A stretch of 64,000 nucleotides of DNA from JACRBR01 sp964371355 (lineage in GTDB: Bacteria > Chloroflexota > Dehalococcoidia > DSTF01 > JACRBR01), in the NCBI GenBank assembly GCA_964371355.1, contig CAYJMG010000007.1, positions 62,001 through 126,000 on the forward strand, given 5' to 3'. The notes beneath the pieces are model-generated. The model ran no database searches and was not told the DNA's origin. It saw only the letters and a list, made by a program, of their open reading frames with translations. Shown in pieces: positions 8,908-16,684 of the stretch. A program made the translations under genes and the position numbers. The first letter of the stretch is position 1. Every line of letters starts with the position of its first letter.

Positions 8908-10128
8908 TCAGGCTTCGCGGAGCAGGCGGAGGGTTTCGGTGAAGCGGCCGGCGTAGAAGTGCTCGCCGATGGCGGTCATCCGGGTGAAGGCGGGGTCGCT
9001 TGGGGGCAGGCGGAGGGCGGCGCGGGCGGCGTCGTAGTAGGCGGTGCGCACGTCTTCGTACTCCGGCGGCAGGGGTGGGCGCATGTCGTCGCGGGCGGGA
9101 AGGGGCGGGAAGGGCGCGTGGGGCTCGGCCTGGTACCAGAAGGCGAGGGAGGCGTAGTCGTTCGCGAAGTTGTTGGCGTGGCCGTGCTCGAGGGTCCAGC
9201 GGATCGACGACGTGAAGCGGATCGGGTCGTGGACGAACCAGCGGTAGGCGCCGACGAGGCCGGCGTAGTCGGGCGACTCGATCAGGTGGAAGCCGTGGTA
9301 GGGGCCTGCGTACTCGGTCTGCGGACAGGCGCCGCCGCCGAAGATCTCCTCGGTGCCGGTGCCGTGGATCGACGGGGGCCATGGCTCGCCGTCGATGAAG
9401 ACCATGTCGTCGCCTTCGCCGTACCAGCCGCCCGCGACGTTGTTGATCTGCAGCAGGAGACCGGCCATCTGACCGCGGCCGACGGCCTCAAGCGCGGCGT
9501 AGTTCTCGGCGCCGTCCAGGTTCGTCCCGGTGTGGAGCTGGACGTTGGGCTTGTCGCCGACGGCGGTCGTGGGCTTCTCCTGCCGGTACTGCGCGTGGAA
9601 GCGCAGGGCGTCGTCGGGTGGCGGTTCGTCGTAGGTCTCGTAGTCGATGTGGTACCAGAAGGCGGGAAGCGCGCCGCCGAGATGCCGCTCGCCGCGGTGC
9701 TCGATGGTGATGCGCGCGCCGGTGGCGAACGGCATCGGGAAGTAGTTGCTGAGGCCGTGGGACGAGCCGAAGCCGGGGTTCACGGCGGTCATGGCGCTCC
9801 GGACGGGACGGATGCGGCCGTGGGCGAGGCCGAAGAAGTCACCGAGCGGCGCCTCGACGGACGGCGTCTCCTCGCCGTCCCAGTAGCAGCGAATGATGGC
9901 GTCGCGGTAATCGGTGATCTCGGGGAGGACCATCGCGCAGTAGACGTGGGTGATGCAGCCGGGTCCTTCGTGCTCCAGCAGGGTGACGGTCTGGCCGGGG
10001 CCGACCATCACGAAGTCCATGTTGCCGCCGGTGTGGTCCCACGATGAGGCGCGGCGGCTGCGAGCGCCCGTGTAGGTGAAGAGCGGGCTCATCGCCTGGC
10101 TGAAGATCGGATGTCGCGGGACCGCCAT
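8908..10128 (-). CDS. DUF2961 protein, glycoside hydrolase family 172-like
   Basis: 406 residues, normal for the family, which includes fructofuranosidases and arabinofuranosidases of GH172. Visible blocks: SSWDHTGGNMDFV (about 28-40), the beta-jelly-roll core, WYGEGDDMVFIDGE, and the near-invariant GTGTEEIFGGG whose acids are thought to be catalytic. No signal peptide. The ATG at 10128 is supported by a TACAAT box (10142-10137) ending 8 nt upstream with no ribosome site, so probably a leaderless mRNA. Likely acts on furanosidic plant or bacterial glycans, in keeping with the GH3 and sulfatase nearby. Confidence 0.88.
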   Translation of the reverse strand: MAVPRHPIFSQAMSPLFTYTGARSRRASSWDHTGGNMDFVMVGPGQTVTLLEHEGPGCITHVYCAMVLPEITDYRDAIIRCYWDGEETPSVEAPLGDFFGLAHGRIRPVRSAMTAVNPGFGSSHGLSNYFPMPFATGARITIEHRGERHLGGALPAFWYHIDYETYDEPPPDDALRFHAQYRQEKPTTAVGDKPNVQLHTGTNLDGAENYAALEAVGRGQMAGLLLQINNVAGGWYGEGDDMVFIDGEPWPPSIHGTGTEEIFGGGACPQTEYAGPYHGFHLIESPDYAGLVGAYRWFVHDPIRFTSSIRWTLEHGHANNFANDYASLAFWYQAEPHAPFPPLPARDDMRPPLPPEYEDVRTAYYDAARAALRLPPSDPAFTRMTAIGEHFYAGRFTETLRLLREA

Positions 10129-10177
10129 GGTGGCTGATTGTACGCGGCGACGCCGGGGCCTCGCGAGCGAGCGCCGA

Positions 10178-11248
10178 TCAGGGCGCCGGCTGGTCGGCCC
10201 GCGCGATCGTGATGAGGTTGCCGTACTGGTCGGCGGACATCAGGCGGTCCTTCTGCGCCTCGATGTACGTGGGGTCCAACCGCAGGTCGGTGAACACGGC
10301 GAAGCTGGGCCAGCTCACGAAGATGAAGCGGTCCCACCGCACCGGCCCGACAAGGTTGTGGGTCACGTTCGCCAGCACCTTCGGCCGCGCGCCGTGCGCA
10401 AGCACCACCGGCAGCGCCTTCGCGTTGTACTCGTTGAGCGCGGTTGCCCCGCCGCCCGGGTCATCGTTGAACCGGTAGAGGTTGATGTAGTGGACGCGCT
10501 GGTCTGTGAACCCCTCCCAGGTGAACATCCGGCGCAGCGTCTCGGCCGTCGGATCCGCACCTCCCGACGGATAGATCGCCAGCACGTCGCCCACGATCTC
10601 GTCTGGCGTCTTTCCCTGCACGCGGTCGCTCGGGAAGTCTGATGCCGGCTCGTTCGGCCCGAGCTGCTTGATGGCGTCGGGCACCAGGTTGGGCCCCATG
10701 AGCACCTGCGCCTCGGCCACGCCCTCCCGGCGTTGTCCGGCCGCGGCCACGACGTCCTCCGACAGCAGCGCATCGACGTACGCGCGGATGGTGGGATACG
10801 TGGCGACCCATGACACGCCGCCCTCGTACGGCTCCAGCCCCTCGAGCCCGGGCATCAGCGTGTCGTTGATGCTGATCACCTCGCCGCCGGTGGCGGCCGT
10901 CGCCTTCGCGATCGCATCGACGTAGGCGTCGTAAGCGGCCTTCGCGCCGTCCTCGTCGCGCAGCTCGACGAACTCCACGACCGCGACCGCCTGCGTATCG
11001 AAACCGGGGTCTGCCAACAGCGCCTCCCAGGCCTCGGCCGACGGGTCGAGGACCCGATCCGCGTAGATCGCCGTCAGGCGCTCGATCGGGGTCCGCGTGT
11101 CCGGTGTCGACGTCCCGCCTGGTGTCACGTCCGTGCCTCCAATCTCTGATCCCGACGACCCGCCGCACGCGATGCCGATCGCGAACCCGGCGGCGAGCAG
11201 CGCGACGGCGACGAGTCGCCGGCTCCTGGAACCACGTGCGAACGACAT
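10178..11248 (-). CDS. Exported (probable lipo-) protein with two DUF1330/dimeric alpha-beta-barrel-like halves
   Basis: 356 residues. N-terminus: basic stretch, then a 17-residue hydrophobic segment ending AIGIACGG, an imperfect lipobox with Cys as likely +1. A short Gly/Thr spacer follows. Two similar modules come next (about 60-180 and 225-345); each begins with a VEFVEL or INLYRF strand and resembles the DUF1330 ferredoxin-like fold. Such proteins are mostly small cytoplasmic ones, so a secreted double version is less common. The start is set by GGGAGGTC 7 nt upstream. Function unknown. Isolated on the minus strand. Confidence 0.75.
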   Translation of the reverse strand: MSFARGSRSRRLVAVALLAAGFAIGIACGGSSGSEIGGTDVTPGGTSTPDTRTPIERLTAIYADRVLDPSAEAWEALLADPGFDTQAVAVVEFVELRDEDGAKAAYDAYVDAIAKATAATGGEVISINDTLMPGLEGLEPYEGGVSWVATYPTIRAYVDALLSEDVVAAAGQRREGVAEAQVLMGPNLVPDAIKQLGPNEPASDFPSDRVQGKTPDEIVGDVLAIYPSGGADPTAETLRRMFTWEGFTDQRVHYINLYRFNDDPGGGATALNEYNAKALPVVLAHGARPKVLANVTHNLVGPVRWDRFIFVSWPSFAVFTDLRLDPTYIEAQKDRLMSADQYGNLITIARADQPAP

Positions 11249-11349
11249 GCGTTGACCTCCCGGCGTTAGACGACCACCGCTCGGGAGGTCACCGCTGTTC
11301 AATATGCTTGCTCGACGACGGCGCGCCCGACGCCCAGCCTCTGCCTTCT

Positions 11350-11388
11350 CTGCGGCTCTGCGGCTCTGCGGCTCTGCGGCTCTGCGGT
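11350..11388 (+). repeat. Tandem 9-mer CGGCTCTGC-type repeat
   Basis: Four to five copies of TGCGGCTCT in a row, ending GCGGTGAA, in the gap between a lipoprotein gene and an LLM gene. Related text in reverse orientation occurs at 37503-37546. Confidence 0.8.
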
Positions 11389-11394
11389 GAAGTC

Positions 11395-12498
11395 CTAGGT
11401 CGCGACCGCCGACGCCGCTTCCTTCTTCGCAAACTTCGGCATCACTTCCTTCGCGAACAGACGCAGGCTGTCGAGCACCTGCTCCTGCGGCACTGTCTCG
11501 GCCGCGTTCAGCAGGAAGTTGATGCGGTCGGCGCCGACAGCCTCCCACTTCGCGACGATGTCGATGATGCGCACCGGGTCGCCGATGCAGATGCCCTCCG
11601 GCACGCGGCCGCCGTCGCTGGGGGCGGTCGACTCCTGGCGGAGCTGGGGCAACAGGCCCAGTGACGGGTAGGAGCGCGACGGGTACGCCTCGCGCGCGGC
11701 GAGGAGCTGGGCGGCGAGGTAGTTGAACGTGCCGGCGAGCCGCTGGCCCGTCTTGATTCCCGTCTCGTTGTCCGGATGGCAGTAGAGGAAGTTGACCGTG
11801 TTCACCTGCTCGTTCACGAACCCGCCGACGGGGTCGCACGACTTAATGCGGCGGCGGTACTCGGCGATCTTCTTGTCCTGCTCGGCGAAGCCGCCGAAGG
11901 TGAGGCCGAGGCTGCCCAGGCCGCGGTCGGCGGCGTCCAGCTCGGTGCCGGGCGAGGTGACAGCGACCCACATGGGCGGGTGCGGCTTCTGGTAAGGCTT
12001 GGGCAGGATGGCGCGGGACGGCATCGAGAACGCCTCGCCCTGGTAACTGAAGCGCTCCTGCGTCCACATCTTCGGCAGGCAGCGGACGATCTCGTCCCAG
12101 GTCTTCTTCGTGTCGTCGGGGTCCGCCTGGAAGCCGGCCAGCTCCGTCCACGTCGCGCTGCGGCCGGTGCCGAACTCCAGGCGGCCACCGGAGAGGATGT
12201 CGAGCACGGCGGCGCGCTCGGCGATGCGCACCGGGTGGTTGAACTGGGGGACGCAGACGACGATGCCGTGGCCGACGCGGATGTTCTTCGTCTGCATCGC
12301 GCAGGCGGTCAGGAACAGCTCCGGCGCGGAGGAGTGGCTGTACTCCTCAAGGAAGTGGTGTTCGACGCACCAGACCTGGTCGAAGCCCAGCTCGTCCGCG
12401 AGGCGCACCTGTTCGAGGGCGTTCTCGTAGACGGTGCGTTCGGACTCGCGGGTCCATGGTCTGGGGACGGAGAGTTCGTAGAAGATGCCGAACTTCAT
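11395..12498 (-). CDS. LLM class flavin-dependent oxidoreductase (monooxygenase-like), full-length copy
   Basis: 367 residues, the length of FMN-type two-component monooxygenase subunits. Family blocks: FDQVWCVEHHFLEEYSHSS, TKNIRVGHGIVVCVPQFNHP, LDILSGGRLEFGTGRS and PHPPMWVAVTSPGTE. The first 46 codons are almost duplicated at 13244-13381. Unlike that copy, this gene has no good ribosome site before its ATG and starts 23 nt after the stop of the FxLYD gene. It probably depends on read-through from upstream. Expected to oxidise an organic substrate with FMNH2 from a separate reductase; substrate unknown. Confidence 0.88.
   Translation of the reverse strand: MKFGIFYELSVPRPWTRESERTVYENALEQVRLADELGFDQVWCVEHHFLEEYSHSSAPELFLTACAMQTKNIRVGHGIVVCVPQFNHPVRIAERAAVLDILSGGRLEFGTGRSATWTELAGFQADPDDTKKTWDEIVRCLPKMWTQERFSYQGEAFSMPSRAILPKPYQKPHPPMWVAVTSPGTELDAADRGLGSLGLTFGGFAEQDKKIAEYRRRIKSCDPVGGFVNEQVNTVNFLYCHPDNETGIKTGQRLAGTFNYLAAQLLAAREAYPSRSYPSLGLLPQLRQESTAPSDGGRVPEGICIGDPVRIIDIVAKWEAVGADRINFLLNAAETVPQEQVLDSLRLFAKEVMPKFAKKEAASAVAT
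12361..12498 (-). repeat. 138-bp direct repeat, copy 1 (inside the LLM gene)
   Basis: The first 46 codons of the LLM gene. Differs from copy 2 (13244-13381) at 8 of 138 positions. Seven differences are synonymous; one changes Glu36 to Gln. Similarity stops right at the ATG on the 5' side. Confidence 0.92.
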
Positions 12499-12521
12499 GG
12501 TTGTGAATCGCCTAAGTCGGC

Positions 12522-13226
12522 TCAGTGCTGGACCGGTATATGATCAGTTACCACCGCCTGATACAGCGAATCGAGCACCGCGGTGTCGGGATTGTCGATC
12601 CAGACAAATAGGCGTGCCGACGCAACCTCGCCAAACAGGGGTCGATAGTCGTGCGCGGTCTCGTTGAAGTCGCGCGGCACGCCGGGCTGCGGCGCCGCAC
12701 CGACAGAGAGGATGTCGACGAATACTACCTCGCCGGCCGCGTCGTACCAGGCGATGCAGGCGATGAGATCCCCGGCGTACTCCTGGTCGGGCGTCACGCT
12801 AAAGCGATAACTCAGGTTTGTTCCATTCTCGACGCCGGCAAACACGTCTCCTATTGTGACGTCGAGAAACGGGAGCGGTTCCTCAAGCGTCTTGCCACTG
12901 AGGACATTGACCTGGTGCCTGGCTGGCTGGCCGACGGCCTGCGAGTTATTGAAGCGAATCGCGAACACCGACAAACTGCCAGGCGAAAGCTCCGACGGGC
13001 AGGTCTGTGCCTGCGCGACGCCGACCACGTCGCCGGCTTCGTTGAAGAGCGTACCCCGCAAGAGGATCTCCACGCCCTGGACGTCTGTCTCGTTGTGGAT
13101 CTCGCCGAATACTGTCCAGTCGCTGGCGATGCCGCGACGCACGGTGTCGTTCTCTATGCACTTGGCCGACACGAGAAAGATGGAGAAGCCCGCGAAGAGC
13201 AGTCCGACAAAAAGTCTTGGACTCAA
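12522..13226 (-). CDS. Exported FxLYD-like domain protein, TTG start
   Basis: 234 residues beginning with a signal peptide or membrane anchor (LFVGLLFAGFSIFLVSA). A beta-sandwich region follows, with the look of FxLYD domains: VFGEIHNETDVQGVEILLRG, then LFNEAGDVVGVAQAQ and a SPGSLSVFAIRF strand. The start is TTG at 13226, 7 nt after GGGAGG. The stop of the LLM leader fragment overlaps it as TTGA, which points to translational coupling. The gene lies between two copies of a 138-bp repeat. It is unlike LLM genes, and its link with them is unexplained. Role at the cell surface is inferred only from the signal. Confidence 0.7.
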   Translation of the reverse strand: MSPRLFVGLLFAGFSIFLVSAKCIENDTVRRGIASDWTVFGEIHNETDVQGVEILLRGTLFNEAGDVVGVAQAQTCPSELSPGSLSVFAIRFNNSQAVGQPARHQVNVLSGKTLEEPLPFLDVTIGDVFAGVENGTNLSYRFSVTPDQEYAGDLIACIAWYDAAGEVVFVDILSVGAAPQPGVPRDFNETAHDYRPLFGEVASARLFVWIDNPDTAVLDSLYQAVVTDHIPVQH

Positions 13227-13381
13227 CGTCGTGCCTCCCGTAGCTCGACGCACCAGACCTGGTCGAAGCCGAGCTGGTCGGCGAGGCGCACCTGTTCGAG
13301 GGCGTTCTCGTAGACGGTGCGTTCGGACTCGCGGGTCCATGGGCGGGGGACGGACAGCTCGTAGAAGATGCCGAACTTCAT
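13223..13381 (-). CDS. Truncated LLM oxidoreductase N-terminus (52-codon leader ORF)
   Basis: Reads the first 46 residues of the LLM enzyme at 11395-12498 with one replacement (Glu36 to Gln), then 6 unrelated residues and TGA. That TGA overlaps the TTG start of the FxLYD gene. It keeps intact expression signals: GAGGAG 9 nt before the ATG and a TTGCCC-18-TACGCT promoter. It cannot fold as the flavin enzyme, since only the first beta-alpha unit is present. It is either a remnant pseudogene or a translated leader that now drives the FxLYD gene. The 7:1 excess of synonymous changes shows that coding constraint acted for a good part of its history. Confidence 0.75.
   Translation of the reverse strand: MKFGIFYELSVPRPWTRESERTVYENALEQVRLADQLGFDQVWCVELREARR
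13244..13381 (-). repeat. 138-bp direct repeat, copy 2
   Basis: Same orientation as copy 1 (12361-12498); the two copies are 883 bp apart, start to start. The interval between them carries only the FxLYD gene. Confidence 0.92.
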
Positions 13382-13421
13382 AGCGCGCGCTCCTCGCTGG
13401 TGGTCGCCTGTGGTGGGTGGG

Positions 13422-13451
13422 AGCGTAGCAGGGTGCGTTGCGAGAGGGCAA
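13422..13451 (-). promoter_or_regulatory. Predicted sigma70-type promoter for the LLM leader ORF
   Basis: On the minus strand: TTGCCC (13451-13446), an 18-nt spacer, TACGCT (13427-13422). The start codon is 40 nt downstream. The full-length LLM copy has no comparable signal. Confidence 0.5.
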
Positions 13452-13625
13452 CCAGAGCTGCGCCGCTTTCGCCGGTGCAGGTCACAGCAATCTCAACCCG
13501 TTCGCACGCTTGCAGCCGAACCCGCCAGCGCAGCCCGGGCGCCGGGCGATCTGACCAATTGCAGCTGTTCGACAGAGGATGCGCGAACATTTGGAGAAAT
13601 CTCGTAAGAATGGCTTTAAGACCAT

Positions 13626-13654
13626 TGACAGCCTTCCTACCCAAGCGTAATCTA
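13626..13654 (+). promoter_or_regulatory. Strong sigma70-type promoter
   Basis: TTGACA (13626-13631), exactly 17 nt, then TAATCT (13649-13654). This is the best -35 in the window together with the one at 33604. Transcription would start near 13661, leaving a leader of about 220 nt before the ATG at 13883. Confidence 0.65.
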
Positions 13655-13882
13655 TGTGGCATAGGCGCACGGTTTCGGAGTGATCAGCCCGATATCAGAC
13701 TCCGATCATGGCTCCCCGGTCCTCTCGTGACGAGACTACCAATAGCAACGCGGCGCCAACCCGAGGGGGCCTCGCGGGCAACCTGATCTGCCGCCCCCGC
13801 CATTCACAAAGGAGGGGATGCTGAGAGAAGAACCTCGCTTCACGTAAGATTTCGGCTTGTCAGGCGCAAGGAGACATCTTCT

Positions 13883-14593
13883 ATGACTCCGAAACTAGTC
13901 GCGCTTTCGATTGCAGTCGTGGTGGTCTTGGGAACCGCGGGATTCCTCGTGGGAAGGTACGCCGTAGGCGGCGATAACTCAGAGGCTGACCAACCCGTCG
14001 TACGTGATCAGCTCAACGAGATCGCCACACTAGAGGCGATCAAGGACACCGAGGAGCGATTCGTCGGCGAACTCGTAGGCATCCATATTGCGCCTTCAGT
14101 CGATGACATCCCCCGGGACGTTTGGGAGAAGGACAACGACCTCACGGCACATGGGTGCGGCCCAGCGCCGCTTGATCGAGCTGAGTCGCTCGACCTGCCT
14201 CGTGCCCTAGTGTTGCCCAAGGGATTCACTCTCTCAGAAGAGGATTCTGCGGCAGCGGGTGTGAACCCGTGGGCATTGGAGTGCGACGGTACGGTTCGTA
14301 GCAGAGGCTGGGACTACGAAACAGCCGGCGTTGAGGGAGTACCAGGCAAGGCAACCGTCGTGCGGATAATCGTTAGATACGACGCACAAGATGTTGCGAA
14401 GTCACAAGTCGTGGTTGAGGACATCGGCGCCCGTGAAGCGGTCGTCATTCGACCAGCTTCGTCAACGGGCTTAGCGCAGCGGTATCTCTTCTACTTTCCG
14501 GAATCATTCGGGATGACCGCCGTGCAGACCTTCAACCTCGATGAGAAGGCGGCATTTGAAATCGCGAAAGCGGCAGCGGAGGCATCGCAATGA
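13883..14593 (+). CDS. Membrane-anchored protein of unknown function
   Basis: 236 residues. One N-terminal transmembrane helix (about 5-25, LVALSIAVVVVLGTAGFLVG) is followed by an acidic extracytoplasmic region. I recognise no domain. Two Cys (in HGCGPAP and ALECDGT) could form a disulfide outside the cell. Start set by AAGGAGA about 9 nt upstream. Its last codons overlap the next gene as ATGA, so the two are one translational unit. Base composition is lower in GC than neighbours at 15.5 kb and beyond, compatible with transfer. I cannot assign a function. Confidence 0.7.
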   Translation: MTPKLVALSIAVVVVLGTAGFLVGRYAVGGDNSEADQPVVRDQLNEIATLEAIKDTEERFVGELVGIHIAPSVDDIPRDVWEKDNDLTAHGCGPAPLDRAESLDLPRALVLPKGFTLSEEDSAAAGVNPWALECDGTVRSRGWDYETAGVEGVPGKATVVRIIVRYDAQDVAKSQVVVEDIGAREAVVIRPASSTGLAQRYLFYFPESFGMTAVQTFNLDEKAAFEIAKAAAEASQ

Positions 14594-15276
14594 TTCGCTG
14601 GCTCGGACTGGCAGCGGCAGCATTCGGGCTTGGGATGGGGATCGCATTTCCTCAAGCGGCGTCAGGCAACGTGACCGGACACAACTTGGCGGTCGTGATT
14701 CAACCCCCAACCTTGGCTACTGGGTCGTCACCTCTACTCACCTGTGGATGGCACACCGCCTGCACCTCCCCGCCGAGCGCCGGAATCGCTCTGGACTGGG
14801 ACGACAACAGCACGGGAACCGGCAACCCGTGGTATTTCCGGTGCTTCTGCTACGTCAGCAACACGAACCGCACGGCGTTTACGATGTATCCGCTCGTAAA
14901 CGCATCAGGCGGTACGGTGTGCGATGTCATGACCGTGTGGGTGGTCGAGAACCACAGCGGCGCCCTGATGGCGATCCCGAACTATATGCACGTCAACATC
15001 ACTAATAGCAATAGCTTTAGCTGGCAGGGCGGCCCTTGGACGATCTATAACAGTCGCCAAATCGGGACCACCATCAATGACACTGGGTGTACGTGGTTCG
15101 GAAGCCACGTGCATGAGTATCACACCCCCTATCTGAGTGGCACCGTCACGATCACGCGGAATTCGCTTTACAACAGTTCGCCCATTTGCACCGGATCGTG
15201 CGGGACCTTCCAGAACAACAACATAAGCAACTGGGTACGCAAATTCGCATGGGCTGAAGGCGTCGTGTCTCACTGA
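14590..15276 (+). CDS. Secreted Cys/Asn-rich protein, possibly degenerate M23-like
   Basis: 228 residues with a clean signal peptide (cleavage near AAS-G, about residue 26), rich in Asn, Ser, Thr and Cys. The segment IGTTINDTGCTWFGSHVHEYH resembles the H-x-H end of M23 (LytM) peptidases. The upstream H and D metal ligands of that family are not evident, and the likeness may be only of fold. Eight or more Cys suggest disulfides. Coupled to the membrane protein before it through ATGA. A strong hairpin follows the stop. Function unknown; a cell-wall or surface role is a guess. Confidence 0.65.
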   Translation: MIRWLGLAAAAFGLGMGIAFPQAASGNVTGHNLAVVIQPPTLATGSSPLLTCGWHTACTSPPSAGIALDWDDNSTGTGNPWYFRCFCYVSNTNRTAFTMYPLVNASGGTVCDVMTVWVVENHSGALMAIPNYMHVNITNSNSFSWQGGPWTIYNSRQIGTTINDTGCTWFGSHVHEYHTPYLSGTVTITRNSLYNSSPICTGSCGTFQNNNISNWVRKFAWAEGVVSH

Positions 15277-15292
15277 TGTGCACCGGTGCGTC

Positions 15293-15319
15293 GGGGCCGC
15301 GGGTTTACCCAGCGGCCCC
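15293..15319 (+). terminator. Strong hairpin after the secreted-protein gene
   Basis: GGGGCCGC (15293-15300) pairs with GCGGCCCC (15312-15319), and the inner GGG/CCC can extend the stem across a short loop. No T-run follows, so it is a likely mRNA-stabilising or factor-assisted end rather than a classic intrinsic terminator. Confidence 0.5.
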
Positions 15320-15510
15320 CTCACGCCACGCCAAATTCTGCGCCGCACGAATCTAGTTTCCCTGGGACACCGCCGTGCGGCGGAGTCCGGGCTACTGGCC
15401 GCGCATCGACCCTCAACTGCTCAACGGCTACACGCAGCCACTGTCGCTTGCCGCGGCGTCGGTCTATCTTGTCGCTCCCTGCAGTGAGCGACGACGAGGG
15501 AGGTTCGACC

Positions 15511-16596
15511 ATGGTGAAAGCAGCCGTATTCCGCGGGGCGCAGCAGCCCCTCTATATCGAGGACATCCAGCTCGACAATCCCGGCCCGCGCGAGATCCTA
15601 GTGAAGACGGCGGCGGTCGGGGTGTGTCACAGCGACCTGCACTTCGTCGACGGGCTGTATCCGATGGCGGCGCCGGCGGTGCTGGGGCACGAGCCTGCGG
15701 GCGTCGTCGAGGCCGTCGGGAGCCAGGTGACGTACGTGAAGCCGGGCGACCACGTGATCGCGTGCCTCTCGGTGTTTTGCGGGGTGTGCGAGTATTGCAC
15801 GACCGGGCGGCCGAACCTGTGCGCCAGCGACAGCACGCGCCGCGGACCCGGCGAGCCGCCTCGGCTGTCGCAGAACGGGACGCCGGTGCACCAGGGGCTG
15901 AACCTGGGCGCGTACGCGGAGAAGGTGCTGCTGCACGAGAACGCGGTGGTGAAGATCCGGGAGGACATGCCGCTGGACAAGGCGGCGCTGATCGGGTGCG
16001 GGGTGACGACGGGCGTCGGCGCGGTGGTGAACACGGCGCGCATCCCGGCGGGGTCGTCGGTGGCGGTGTTCGGCTGCGGCGGCGTCGGGCTGGCGGCGAT
16101 CCAGGGGGCGCGGATCGGCGGCGCTCGGATGATCATCGCCGTGGACGCGATGGAGAACAAACTCGCGATGGCGCGCGAGCTGGGCGCCACACACATCGTC
16201 GACGCGTCGTCGAAGGACCCCGTGCTGTCGATCCTCGACATCACCGGCGGCGGGGTCGAGTACTCGTTCGAGGCGGTCGGGCTGAAGATCACGGCCGAGC
16301 AGGCGTTCCGCTCGCTGGCAGCGGGCGGGACGGCGACGGTGATCGGGATGATCCCGGTGGGGCAGAAGGTCGAGCTGGACGGGTGGGAGTTCCTGCGCGA
16401 GAAGAAGATCCAGGGCAGCACGATGGGGTCGAACCGGTTCCGTGTCGACATGCCGCGCTACATCGACCTGTACCTGCAGGGGCGGCTGAAGCTCGACGAG
16501 ATGGTGAGCCGCAAGGGGCGGCTGGAGGACGTGAACGACGCGTTCCGCGCGATGAAGGCGGGGGAGGTGGCGCGGACGGTGTTGATGTTCGATTAG
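15511..16596 (+). CDS. Zinc-dependent alcohol dehydrogenase, class III-like
   Basis: 361-residue medium-chain dehydrogenase. Catalytic zinc ligands: Cys39 (GVCHSD), His60 with Glu61 (LGHEPAG) and the Cys of IGCGVTTG. Structural zinc: Cys90, Cys93, Cys96 and Cys104. The NAD-binding loop is FGCGGVGLAAIQGA. The pattern matches the group containing S-(hydroxymethyl)glutathione/mycothiol dehydrogenases and related aryl or aliphatic alcohol dehydrogenases. The thiol cofactor cannot be told from sequence. Start fixed by GAGGGAGG upstream. Converges with the PAS-LuxR regulator, and the 88-nt gap between them contains repeated GTTGGTCGT words in both orientations. Confidence 0.92.
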   Translation: MVKAAVFRGAQQPLYIEDIQLDNPGPREILVKTAAVGVCHSDLHFVDGLYPMAAPAVLGHEPAGVVEAVGSQVTYVKPGDHVIACLSVFCGVCEYCTTGRPNLCASDSTRRGPGEPPRLSQNGTPVHQGLNLGAYAEKVLLHENAVVKIREDMPLDKAALIGCGVTTGVGAVVNTARIPAGSSVAVFGCGGVGLAAIQGARIGGARMIIAVDAMENKLAMARELGATHIVDASSKDPVLSILDITGGGVEYSFEAVGLKITAEQAFRSLAAGGTATVIGMIPVGQKVELDGWEFLREKKIQGSTMGSNRFRVDMPRYIDLYLQGRLKLDEMVSRKGRLEDVNDAFRAMKAGEVARTVLMFD

Positions 16597-16684
16597 TCGT
16601 TGGGCGTTAGTCGTTGGTCGTCAGGGGTTGGGCGTTGAGACTATGGCCCGTGGCCCCAAATCACTAATCACTAACGACCAACAC

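Larger units (their letters stand above)
13382..13882. other. Intergenic region between divergent units, with a long 5' leader
   Basis: 501 nt without a convincing gene. It holds the minus-strand promoter at 13422-13451 and a strong plus-strand promoter at 13626-13654. About 220 nt of untranslated leader then precede the gene at 13883. The leader contains a 9-codon frame (13818-13847) preceded by AAAGGAGG. The stretch is more A/T rich than most of the window. Confidence 0.6.

Noticed and set aside
13400..13786. A 128-codon plus-strand frame between the LLM leader and the 13883 gene
   Set aside because: It overlaps two predicted promoters, has no ribosome site and resembles no family.
13709..13825. 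A 38-codon frame in the leader of the 13883 gene
   Set aside because: No ribosome site, no codon bias, and the product is Arg/Pro/Gly-rich as expected from random high-GC sequence.
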